This document shows, piece after piece, positions 47,892-58,774 of a DNA stretch of 64,000 nucleotides. Numbering within the stretch: position 1 is the stretch's first letter; the number at the start of each line of letters is the position of its first letter. The translations under genes and the position numbers were made by a program. Source of the stretch: Caenorhabditis remanei (taxonomy: Eukaryota > Nematoda > Chromadorea > Rhabditida > Rhabditidae); assembly GCF_010183535.1 (NCBI RefSeq), contig NC_071330.1, positions 7,607,717 through 7,671,716 of the forward strand, given 5' to 3'. Under the pieces are notes generated by a model. The model saw nothing but the letters and a program-made list of their open reading frames with translations. It was not told the DNA's origin and did not search any database.

Positions 47892-48270
47892 TTATTCGGA
47901 ATCTACACGTTTTTTGACGATACAAAAACATCCACCGATTTGAAAGAGTTCAACTTGGAAATCGTCGTATTGAACTTGAATTGTGTGCACTTTCAAATCA
48001 CGGAGCTCGGTTCCTTGCGTTCGAGTAGCCATTCGCATTGCATTATAGGCAATTTGACGATGATTATCCGTCTCAGGAAACGTGCTATGAACCTGAAAAA
48101 TGTTCTCAGAAGATTCTAAATTGGCGTTCACTGCTTTTAGAGATATATTTGACGCTTTAGAAACTCACAATTGTATTTCCTTTGCACACCATGTAAGCGA
48201 TTAAACCTGGAATTTGATGAATATTGTCCAGTGTGTACTTCGGCTTCGACTTTTTGCTCGATTTACTCAT
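47892..48270 (-). CDS. Small roadblock/LC7-like protein
   Basis: Two exons (48169-48270, 47892-48092) give 100 residues. Start MSKSSKKSKPKYTLDNIHQI; then PGLIAYMVCKGNTIVHSTFP, DNHRQIAYNAMRMATRTQ, LRDLKVHTIQVQYDDFQVEL and GGCFCIVKKRVDSE. The order helix, beta-hairpin, long helix, two strands, together with length, resembles dynein light chain roadblock and LAMTOR-type domains (compare GVxGxxxxxxxGxPI, a central helix, and a terminal FxLIV-like strand). Similarity is weak and fold-level only. It ends convergent to mrps-9, 183 bp apart. The canonical roadblock light chain of C. elegans lies elsewhere, so this would be a divergent member. Confidence 0.65.
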
Positions 48271-48556
48271 TCTCTGCAAATTGATTGGTTGATTTTCAAA
48301 TTCTCAAAACAGAAAAATCAAGTTTCGACGGAACCGAAAGAAAAGCAGTAGAAACTCGTGAGTACTTGGTAGAGGAAAATACCAGGCCACGGCCACAGTT
48401 AGAACGGAATGAATTTTTGATCGATGAGTCACAACACGGCTGTTTGGGGCAGTAACAGGAAGAGGGGAGTAAGAGAAAAGAAATTTTTTGCCTTTTTTTA
48501 AAGAAGAAAGGCGAAAAGTGGGACGACGATGGGAGAAGAAACAATTCAGTAGGCGA

Positions 48557-50115
48557 ATGATGCGACAAATATTGACCGTTTTTATTATTACTGTGATCTT
48601 TAAAACTGTAAATGGAAAGATTCAATGCAAAAATATGCGTGGAAAGTCTGTCGATTGGTGAGTGATAATAAAATTGAGAAAATAGATGGATTCTCGAAAA
48701 AAGAAATTCATTATTAGATTCCAACCTTTTTCTTTTGTATGGCGTTCAAAAGTTGAACTAGATATGTTTATTCTTTCTGATAAAATCAGTAGAATCTTCA
48801 GGTTCGTTGTATACAAGCTTCCGAAACTTTCCGGCAGCGGAACAACAGGAAAAGAGTTTGTCTATATTGACTCAGAATCATCAGATTGGACTCGAGGAAA
48901 TGATATAAATGATGAGCAAGTAGCTGTGGGAGCCACAATTTCTCAAGCTTATTCAGCAGACAAATCAAGCAATTTTCTGTTGATGTATAGCGATGATGAC
49001 CCAATAAAAGAAGCTGATTCTTATCGAGGTCATGCCAAAGGTGTCTCACTTTTCGATTCAACTACTGGATTCTGGCTGATTCACAGTGTTCCTAATTTTC
49101 CTCCAATCAAGAGTTACTCGTACCCAAGTACTGCAGAAAAATATGGACAATCATTCTTCTGTTCTTCTATGGAAGTTCAGCATCTAGCAGAACTTGCGGA
49201 ACATTGGAAATATATTCAAGTAAGAGTTCATTAGAAATTAGGGAAATTTTTGGATAATAATTATTGCATTTTGAATAAAAAAATTGACTAATTTTTCTTG
49301 AAGAAAACCATGCTCCATCGCACTTTGTCAGTTTTTGAGCATAAGTTTAAAAAAAGTTTTGTGCTGACCGTCAAGTACTGTATTTCAGGCAACTCCATAC
49401 GTAATAAACCTTCCGGATAAGTTTGGAACACGGTTCCCAACACTCAAAAATGTGCAAGCTAAACAAAGTTTACCACGCTCAGCTACTCAGTTTTGGATTT
49501 CGAAACCAATTAAAACGGTTCAAGGAGTGACATTGATGGCTTATGCGAAACATAAGAAGTTTGATGGAGGTGAAGGGATTTAGATGCCTAAAGTTTATTA
49601 AACTGATTCAGACATTTGGAATGACTTGATCTCAAAACAAAACAAAGTGACACTTGCTGTTGAGAGTTGGTTGAATGGGAGTGGTGATGATTTGCATACA
49701 ACTTGTACAGATTCTAGTCAGGTATCAATAAATCCAAGTAGGTCTAAAGGTATAATTATCTGTTGTAACAGACTCATGACGTCACTGAAATGCGTGTCAC
49801 TGGACTGAATTTTGCCAGCTCGAAGGATCATTCGAAGTGGGCGGTTTCTAATTCTCAGACGAATCCGATTGTCTGTTTCGGAGATATGAATAGACAGGTA
49901 TGGGATCCAGTCTATTCTCAAATATTATTTCATTGTTTCAGAAATCTCAATTAAAACGTGGCGGTGGAGCAGTGTGTATTCAGAATAGAAATCTCTGGCA
50001 AATCTATCATTCTTCTGTTATTCAAGTTGAGCCCTGTAAAGCTTCTTTCCATTACTCGTTTTTCAGAACAGCAATCATTTTCATTTTTTTAGTATTTTCA
50101 GTCTCGAAGATCTAA
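48557..50115 (+). CDS. crn-7: Deoxyribonuclease II (CRN-7)
   Basis: Six exons (48557-48657, 48802-49219, 49389-49569, 49612-49721, 49772-49897, 49942-50115) sum to 1110 bp, 369 residues. Signal peptide MMRQILTVFIITVIFKTVNG, then IQCKNMRGKSVDWFVVYKLP, the DNase II N-terminal signature. The two HxK active-site motifs are GHAKGV (middle) and DHSKWAV (C-terminal), forming a phospholipase-D-like site. The enzyme degrades DNA of engulfed apoptotic cells in acidic compartments; C. elegans has nuc-1, crn-6 and crn-7 (F09G8.2). The last exon contains a 66-bp in-frame segment (50036-50101) with intron borders: if retained it adds a hydrophobic tail (TAIIFIFLVFSV), if removed the protein ends VEPFSKI. 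Confidence 0.9.
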
Positions 50116-50571
50116 CTAAACTTCAATGAAATTCGTTTGCGGGTTTTTCATAACGCTTTTTACAATTGACACACTAACACAACACAGTTTCAGACAAGTT
50201 TCCAGAGCAATGTATGTACTTCAACAAAACAATTTAAAGACGTCTAACATTTGACATTTGTTTCCATTCCTTGGTTATGTCTTATCAGATTATCCACCCA
50301 ATCCTGACATTCAATATGGAGCTATGTTAGACTAACTATCACTGTTTTTGAGAATACCAAGAATTTGAATGTTGAAAAATACCGAAAGAATTATTGCTGA
50401 CACTAAGTGAGATTGGAGAAACGTACATCTTACGAGGAAAGATTCGATTTCGAAGTTCACTGAAAACTGGTTCAGAAATTGGTGGATTTTCATGGGAAAA
50501 AGTCATGATTCGTAGAAAGGTTTTTCAAGATACGAAAAATTAAAAACACATGAGAATAGAGTAAAAAGATA
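50116..50571. other. Intergenic between convergent genes
   Basis: 456 bp between the 3' ends of crn-7 (+) and the next gene (-). No feature recognised beyond A/T-rich sequence. Confidence 0.45.
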
Positions 50572-51505
50572 TTAGAACTGGGAACATAAAGTAACAATAC
50601 ATAGTCCACATTCCCTTCTACAGTATGCACATGTCGATTGTTCTTTCTCTTTTTCTTCTTTCATTTTATCCGGAATCGAAATGACTGTTGGTTGAACTGT
50701 TATCGGCGCAATTTTGTTAGTTGGAACTGATGGTTTTGAGAATTTAACAACTGGAGAATTATCAGAAGATGGCGGAGATGGCAGTTCAAACTTCACCCTC
50801 GGTTCCTTCTCGGTGTCTTCTATTTTTGGTTTTCTTGCAGGTGAAGGAGTTCTTTTGAAATTATCACCTATTGGACCTCGATCGAAATCAGTCAGAGTTC
50901 CTGATTCAGACGCTAAAAACAAAGATAATATAATAAAAATTTAGAAATTTTAACTTACGTTTTGGACAGCACCAACAAGCTTCCGTGTTTCTCATGACAC
51001 AGAATACACCTTCATCGTCGTCTTCGTGGATTTCAAATACGTGGTTTATGGAGAGTCCGTTGGAGAATAACCTGAAAGCTTTAGAATACGATGAGGAAAC
51101 TTATAAAGGAATAAGATCTGAATAAAATATTACCATTTGATACACATTTCCTGCATTTCTCCAAGTCTCAGTTCGTCTCCTTTCCTTCCAGGAAGCACGA
51201 TTGCAGTCAGTGCTCTCAACTCTTTTTCATTCATTTGAAGAATTCGTCGTCGATACATTCTGAACCTCAGAATATGAACTTAAAGGTGACATAATAGATA
51301 TAAAAATAGTAAACAACAGAAATAATTGCAGTGAAAACATGCGACGGTTCCAGTTTGTCTAGAAGTGTACTTTATGAATCAAAATAAAAGAATGAATACG
51401 GAACAAAATCAATAAAAACTCTCTTCTCTTCAAAAAAGTTTCAAATAACTTTGACTGCTGAATGAGTGCGTCATCCGTCTCTGATTCATAATATATTTCA
51501 TTCAT
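50572..51505 (-). CDS. Protein of unknown function with cysteine clusters
   Basis: Four exons: 51420-51505, about 51133-51259, about 50958-51072, 50572-50912; about 220 residues. It starts MNEIYYESETDDALIQQSKL and joins FETFLKRRE to MYRRRILQMNEKELRALTAI in phase, though the first donor (GTTTTT) is weak. Predicted helical N-terminal half with RLGEMQEMCIKWLFSNGLSI and a cysteine cluster EACWCCPKP; then a disordered Pro/Ser/Lys-rich region (FELPSPPSSDNSPVVKFSKP); a final cluster CAYCRRECGLC near the C-terminus could bind zinc. No signal peptide. Not recognised. If the first intron is wrong, the protein would start at 51258 (MYRRRILQ). It lies about 150 bp below the stop of the upstream lectin gene on the same strand. 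Confidence 0.65.
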
Positions 51506-51653
51506 ATTCACTCGTGAATATCGAAAATAAACCACTGCGCAAAAACTAGTTTTTACACTTCCCACTCTAACCTGTAACAGAAAAAAAGAAAAAGAATGCA
51601 TTTATTTTGGAACACATATCCATTTTTGTAATGAAGTCACACGAATTAAACCA

Positions 51654-54115
51654 TTAATTATACTCTGGAGGGCAATAGAAATCAGAATCACATGCTGCTT
51701 CCTGACAAAGTCCTCTGAAAATAATTAGTTGTTAATATGGAAGATGATATTCAGTATCTAAATCAATCCCTCACCTTCCATAATCAGTTTGACAATTAAC
51801 TGAAACCCATCTGAAATCCTTCTGTGTTCCATCCATTCGTTTTGCCATAACACATTCTCCTTTCGTAATATCCGGATATCCCTCTGCCCAGTTAGAATAT
51901 GGATTGTTCGTAACTCCATTCACCCAAATAAATTTCTTCGTCGTTTTATCGTAATAGTACCCAATATCATAATTTGGCTTTTCTTGGTTTTCCGGATCCC
52001 AATGATTCATGTAAAAATCGTTGAGGAATTGATTTTTGAGAGCAGAATTCACATAGACAAGATGCCCATTTCCAGTATGATCTTTCGAAAGAATCGGACA
52101 TTCGAACTTTGTGGCTGTCCAACTGGCATCTATTTTAGTCGGGAAAAAACATTCTCCATATTTTCTGTTCTCTAGAACTAGTTGTTTCCAGCCGTTTGGA
52201 CAATAACAGTTGACCTGAAATAGTTATGATTTTTTTCTGAAAACACCGGTTACTTTAGGATAACTGTAATTTCCAAGAAGACTTTGCATTTCATACCTGA
52301 CAAAAAGCATCTTCCATTTCTTCAACCAGCAAATCGTCTCGGAAAGAAGTGAAATTCATTCGGGGACTTGCGATTTCTCCGATTTTCATCACCAAGTTCG
52401 AAGATTCTGGCTCAACAAACGCAACTGTGATGATTTCATATCCAGATTCTCGAATATTTGCAGCAATTTGACGTGCATCGTCATTTCCTTCATCACTAAA
52501 AATGAAGTTTTCCCGATGAACGCTCAACATTAAATGGCAACTTACTTGTAACTAGCTGCATAAACCACTACAACCTTCCTTACTCCTCTCCTCATTGAAC
52601 CAATCATTTTTGCAGCTTTTTGCAGTCCCAAATGTAAGTTCACTTCATCCACTTTATCAACATCTTGTAAACGTGGATCTGACCATAAATCTTCTGTGAA
52701 TTCGTCTTCATCATCGTAGTCCGATGGTTTGAACACTATCTGAACATTGAAAATGTTATTCTTTCTAATCTAAGTAAAACTACCTCTGCTTCGTTACTGT
52801 ACTTGATCAATCCAACTTGAACATGTTTCTGAATATTTGGATCCAATGACATTTGACCAACCAAAGTGTTAATTTCAGCCTTGACCATCATGAGTCCGCC
52901 AAGTCCCATTCCTTCCGAAACATCAATAACAAACACAATATCAATCTGAAATCGAATATTAAAAATAGGAAGCGTCCGTCTGTAATTACATAAAGAGATT
53001 GTGTCGTACAACTACAGTCTTGATAATCTCCAACAGGGAACGGTGGTTGAGTTGGTGGAACTGGTTTTGGTGTGGTTGCTGGTTTGACACTTGCTGTCTT
53101 TTTAGTAGTTGTAGTTGGAGCACGAGTTGTTGTAGTACTTGTGGTACAGATTTCTGGTTTTGGAGTTGTCCATCCTTCTGAAATTTCTCGAATTGATGGG
53201 GATGAAACTCAATAAAAAACTAACGATCTAAGAAACAAATTCCATCTTCGGTGATTGAATCGATAATTGATTGAGCAACTACTCCTAACTCAAATAATTG
53301 AACAGAAACGAACTGAAAATAAGAAGTTCAGATACTAAACATAAATCAGAAGCTGTACCTTATGATAATATGTACTCTTGTAGACACTTTCACTGACTCC
53401 GATTCCAACAAGTGTCACTGCATATCCCAATTGTCCGAATCGTTGCAAAGTGTCTTTTGTCGATGCAATATCATCAACTCCACTATGTGAAGTGAATATT
53501 ACAACCCTCTTTTGAACATTTATTCTGGGACCAAAGTTTGCTCGTTGACCAACATAACGCTCATCAAGAAAACGAACAGTTCTGGAAGGAGAAAAAGAGA
53601 ATGAAGTGGTAGAAAATATGAGACGAACGTATTGAAATCTCCGTTGAAAAGTCCATATTGCATGGCTGCCAGACGGAATGATTGAAGACGTTTTTCGACA
53701 AGCGAACTGGAAATCAAAGTATTTAAAACTATTTTGTCAGAAATTATTAGTGAAAGCCAACCCATCAGTGAAGTAATCCAATCCATTGAACTCATTGCCA
53801 AAGTAAGCACCAACAAGAGCCAATCTCACTTTAGATTCATCCAGTGTCCATGAATATGTCAGTTTTGTGATCATGTTGATTTCCTAAAAAAAAAAGCTTT
53901 GAAAACTGAAATATGTATGATTTATACCTGTGAAACATATGTACTTGTTTGCATGGAACTTGACCCATCAACTACAATAATGATGTCACGAGTACATGGA
54001 GTCACGTAGCATTCTGAATATTAACTGGACTACTTAGATTTGGAACGAATTACTTACCATTCGTACTCACTATAACTGGAAATACTAAGAGCAGAATCCA
54101 AGTTCGAACAAACAT
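51654..54115 (-). CDS. Secreted protein with two vWA domains and a C-type lectin domain
   Basis: About nine exons from ATG 54115-54113 ([19 protein letters not shown], signal peptide; the ATG follows TTTCAG directly). vWA 1 starts [20 protein letters not shown] with an intact metal-site DxSxS, then [19 protein letters not shown] threonine/proline linker follows ([31 protein letters not shown]). vWA 2 starts [20 protein letters not shown], where the last MIDAS serine is glycine. The C-type lectin domain begins [10 protein letters not shown], has [20 protein letters not shown] and ends [20 protein letters not shown] with a short cysteine tail. This order occurs in Caenorhabditis CLEC proteins. 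Likely extracellular; ligand unknown. I recall an F09G8 lectin here but not its clec number. Confidence 0.88.
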
Positions 54116-56181
54116 CTGAAACAAGAAAATAATGAGTGAACTGAAAAGAAAACTGTAAATTCCATAGAAAATTCTCAAGAATGAAATGAGTTCATTCTAC
54201 CTTATCATCAGTCTTTCCTTCCCTTATCGTTTGGGTAAAATCATTAAAACCGTCTTATTTCTAAAGATTTTGCTAGAACTGTCCATTGGGAATGAAAAAA
54301 AATGGAATGGGGAAAGAAGGAAACGGAAAAAATATGATGACATAGGAATGGTTGACAATTTGAGAGGGCAGAGTTCGATGACAGTCAGATTTTAATTCTG
54401 AAAGATAAATAAGAGGGTTCTGCGGGAAAAGTACTGACGAACAGGGAAAAGAATCTGAAATCTCTGAAAACACATGGCATTTGTGAATTTAAATTGAAGT
54501 TTTTATTCCTACTGTAATCTTGTTTCAGTAAATTTCTTTTGGACTCAAATGCTGCATTTAGTTTTTAAATCGAACCATTTCAACAATCTCAACAAATGCA
54601 TCTGAACAGAGTAACTGTACTCTCCTAGAAAACTAATTTGAATCTTTAGACACTTATTGAATTACTCACCAGGGTGATGTGTACTTGGCAATCAAAGATT
54701 TTTTCATTTCTGACTCATTTCCTTTTCATTCGATTCCGTATTTCTCCAAGTCTCAATAACTGTACTCCAACAACTTCTCCCGTCACTAATTTTGAGTTAT
54801 TTCATTTTCTTCCTTTCCGTATTTCCTCCATATTATCCCGTTAGTCTTGTTGTGTGGGAGGACCAATTAGTTTTCGAAAAGCTGCAGTCGAGACCCCCCC
54901 CCCCCGTGATTGAGGTTGAGGCAAATGGCTAATTGGAGTTGGAGCTCAGAAAAGAAGAAGAGGAAGACAAAGACATGAACATGGCTATTCTATTCTTCAA
55001 AGTTCGTTCCACGGCTCATTTCTCATTTAAATTGCAGCCTGAGCCCTCCCAATGTTTCAAGAATTCAGAAACATTCATTCGGAACATTTCCAACTATTCA
55101 TTCTGGAGCAATTTCTTCTAAGAATCATAGCGAGCCACGGGCAGAAACTCGTTGGTTCTCGGCCAGGTTCAAAATTTTAAAAAAAACTTGTTTGTTTTGG
55201 AAAGAAAAATTATTTCTTGTAATTCTTGTCTCCATTTGCCCTCTATCATGTTCTGATTCCATTGTTTCATGTGTTCTCCTTCCCTATCGTGCCGAGAGAC
55301 TCATTAATAATAATCCTCTTATTTTTTATGTCAACTATTCTAAATATTGTCCACCGGTATTTGCGCACCCTGAACTTTTCTTCTCTCTCATTATGTCTTC
55401 TCTTCTTATTCTTCTTCTTGCTTCTATTTTTTCATTTCTTTCGTTCTTCTCACAAATTTGCATATTCTATACCCACAATACCATATTGCTGGTCCTTTGG
55501 GACTCTATCATAGGTCATTATATGCTGCTTCTTCTTATTTTCTCGCGCATTAGTACGTTTTTGCCGCCTTCTTTTCCGCGCGGAAGAAATATATGTGTCC
55601 TCTTTTCTCAATCCTCCCCCCTCCTTCTTTGTATCCGCCTCCTTTTTTACTTGTTCGGATACATGGATGTACTTATATCTATTTCTTTGCACTTTCTTAA
55701 CAACTAAGGATCCATTTTTGTTATTTTATATTTCAGAAAGCCAATTTTTTAAAAGACTCACTCACCTGTTGGGTTGGAAATAAGAAAATTCCGATTTCTT
55801 CTAGTTGAGAAAAGTATTTCTTGGGGCAGGTTTATTGTTTGTTAAATCATTCACTGTTATCGTTTCAACATCTTGGCTTGAACTTTACAGAAAAAGTATT
55901 CCGGTCCTCTACCGTACACATATGAGGTTTTTATATTTCGATAACTCTCGAAATTTTGAATTCCCAAATAGAAACCATAAAAAACACCAAAACACAATTT
56001 GTCTCAACGAAACCAAGTTTTGTTCTCTAAAAATGCTTTATCCATGTAAATGACTTCTCAAGTTTCAAGTCTTGAAACAAAACAAAATGTACGTTTCCTG
56101 ATATCTCTGGTTTAACGGAGCTTCATTCTTTTTTCTTTTTTCGTTGCTCTTTGTTCTTTCAATTTTGTTATATTTTCAGAT
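54116..56181. other. Intergenic, lectin-gene promoter and upstream of the right-end gene
   Basis: About 2 kb. It holds a 13-base poly-C tract (near 54894-54905) and long plus-strand pyrimidine-rich stretches. The 171-codon open frame at 55192-55707 is leucine/serine/phenylalanine-rich because of the T-rich DNA and is not called. Confidence 0.5.
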
Positions 56182-58774
56182 ATGGAAAGTTGTGAAGAGG
56201 AATGTGATCTGGAAATTGACAGCGACGAGGAAGAACAACTTTTAGGAGAGAAATGGTAAGTAGCTTTCATATGAAGGAGTTGGAGAGAAAGCAATGAAAT
56301 GTTAGTGGTCCGTAAACACTTGACTCTTCCAATGGTCTTTCTCGTAATTACCTTATGCACACTTTTCAAGTGTTTGCCGTTTGATCTGAGCCAATTTGAA
56401 ACGTTTATCTGAAAGAATAGAAGTGAAAAATGAAAATGAGGTGAGCATCGGGACGGTGTGAGTTATGACGGTCGAATCGACTCAGGCAGGGATGTTGACT
56501 CCAGGAAAAGTGTGGAAACATTGAAATTATACCTGGCTAAAATAACTAGCTGGATAAATGTTCAGAATAGGTATAAATATTAGAAAAATGTTTGATTATA
56601 GTTATCATCTAGTAAGTGTGTTCCTTCTTCAGAAGATATCTCCTCTCTAGTATTCACCAAAAAACCATTTGCATAGAAATCAGTTATTCCATTTCTTTTC
56701 GTAAAGCCATGGTAGTATGTTCCCTCATATCTCTAGTGGTCATCAGTTGACCGGACCACAATCCTCAATCGAGCAAAGATTGCTATCTCAACTTGGTGAT
56801 TCTCTGTGTCTCTCAATTCTCTATGATCCCTCGCCCGACATGTCCGTTCAACCCTTTTCGTACGCCTATCTCATGCATTCAGATAACTTGATTATATGTT
56901 CTGTTGTTGGTTTATTGGTATAGATTCTTCTGAATTGATTAGTTCTTTTTCCAATTCCGCAACAAAAGATAGAGCATCACGTAGTAGCCTAATCCCTCCC
57001 TTTCCAGTAAATTACTTCCCTATTTAAGCCACCCATTTGACCTCATTTTCCACTCTTTTTCGAATCATTCTGGTTACGGTCATTTATCATACGCAGATGA
57101 TTTAGTGACAATCCGGCGAAAGAAATGGAACGGAAGGACACAAAAAGGCAGATGGAGACTATCTAGGTCTTATTCATTTGTACGTTTTCCGCCTAACCTA
57201 CCGTAGTTTTAATTCTATTTGTGGGGTCTTTTGAGTTGAATATTCTGGCTCATTTGAGTTTTAGCAGAGAATTCAGAAATACTATAAACGAAAGTTTGAA
57301 GACTGATTCCAGAGTTCAGGAAACTTTTCCATTCTTAAAAATATTTTTTCTGCCGGAAAAGTCCATAAGAAGAAGATTGTCTACTCTTGTTACATGTGAG
57401 GCAGTTTTGCCCTTCTCTTCCCATGAACATACCAGAACATTAATGAATAAATCATTTCCATTCTCTTTCTATTCCTCTATTCTCTGTTCATTTCAATCTG
57501 TGCTCGCGCATGTTCCGATGAGAGAGTACATAGTTGCATGCTTCAGAAGAAGAGACGCAGACAAAACGGAGTAGAACGACGACATTCTGAAACAATGGAT
57601 TCTCCCTTGTTCTCTCTCATGTTCACTTTATGTTCATTCCCTTCATTTCATGTGTTGCCCTCTATTCCTCTTTCTATTTTCTGACTTTTATTGTTGCTTT
57701 TGAAAGAAAATTTTTGAATTTTTAAGACAGTAAGGAGGCTAATTAAATTGGTTTATGGGTGATCTAGACGAATTTGGAGAAAGATATTTAGAGAAGTTGA
57801 AAATGGCTCTAGGGTTCACGCTTTATTCTCCTTGTTTCGATATCTTTCAAAGCCTGTGCACTCATTTCATGTACCTCTCATTCGAACATTAAGTGTGACA
57901 CTCTTTTTTTAAGTCACTGAGCATCGATTCAGTACCGTGTCGGCAGTGACACTTTGGTTATTTGAACAAATGCGATAAGACCATTCGGCGATTTCTTGCA
58001 ATATAGGCTTTTTAGATCAATCGAAACTATTCTTCCTGTTTTAAGAAAGAGTATTTGTAATTATTACTCTCCTCAAATGAGTTTTCTAATTCTATAAATC
58101 TCCGAAATCTGTCCCACAAATCCTCCCAGTACCAGGTGTTCATTGGCCCGTGTTGTTGCCATGTCCCCCTCTCTATCTCTCAATTCAATTCATCGTTTTT
58201 ACCGGAGCGTGTCTTCTGTCAGTTTCGAATTGCGTAAGCCTTCATGCAATTCAGAATTAGGAGTCCTTGTCATTCACTGTTCACTTTCTGACCCTCTCCT
58301 CTTCGTTTTCATCAAAATGCTGTCGTCCACTTTCTTTGAGCAATTCATCAAAAATTTTGGCAGATTGTTCCTTGTTTCCTCAAAAGAGATGCATTCCACT
58401 TCTGAATTCTAAACTTGAGAAACTGAAAGAATTCATCCATTCTCACTCCTCCTTCTCTTCTTTTCACAAAGACAACAAAACGCATTGGCAGTTCAAATAA
58501 ATTCCATTCATTTTACAGCATTTCCCTTCTTGCAAGTCTTCTTCCACCCTCATCATCCACACTTTTGAACAACGCTATTCATTTGGAACTTGACGAAATC
58601 GAAGCTCCTCCGCCACTTTTCAATTTACTTGAAGAGCAACAATTTCAAAAAAACTGTTCAGAAGAAGAGAAGAACAAATACGAAGAAGGAGATTCCGAAG
58701 AAGACGTTAAGAAAGTTTCCGATGAAGAAGAAACTGGAGAGCCTTCTGTAGATAACGTTGATCAAGAAACTGAA
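56182..58774 (+). CDS. Two N-terminal exons of an acidic protein; gene continues to the right
   Basis: Exon A: ATG at 56182, two bases after an acceptor (ATATTTTCAG), coding MESCEEECDLEIDSDEEEQL then LGEK, ending at 56255 before GTAAGT. Exon B: 58519-58774, after TTTTACAG, joining in phase to continue C-ISLLASLLPPSSSTLL, LELDEIEAPPPLFNLLEEQQ and a very acidic stretch ending VDNVDQETE before GTGAGT. The 2263-bp intron is long for this window. The combination of acidic region and hydrophobic LLxxLLPP patch suggests a transcriptional regulator, but no DNA-binding domain is present inside the window. I recall the engrailed gene ceh-16 not far from this region in C. elegans; that is only a guess at identity. 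Further exons lie beyond 58774, perhaps beyond 64000. Confidence 0.55.

Noticed and set aside
51280..51505. Mini-gene reading MNEIYYES... spliced at 51420 to a Cys/Leu-rich tail ending at 51280
   Set aside because: The same first exon joins in phase to the larger gene at 51259, which gives a longer coherent protein; the short version was dropped.
55192..55707. 171-codon open frame, strongly hydrophobic, with a signal-peptide-like start
   Set aside because: Composition (Leu, Ser, Phe, Ile) follows directly from T/C-rich DNA. No splice signals or familiar motifs, and overlapping frames look equally hydrophobic.
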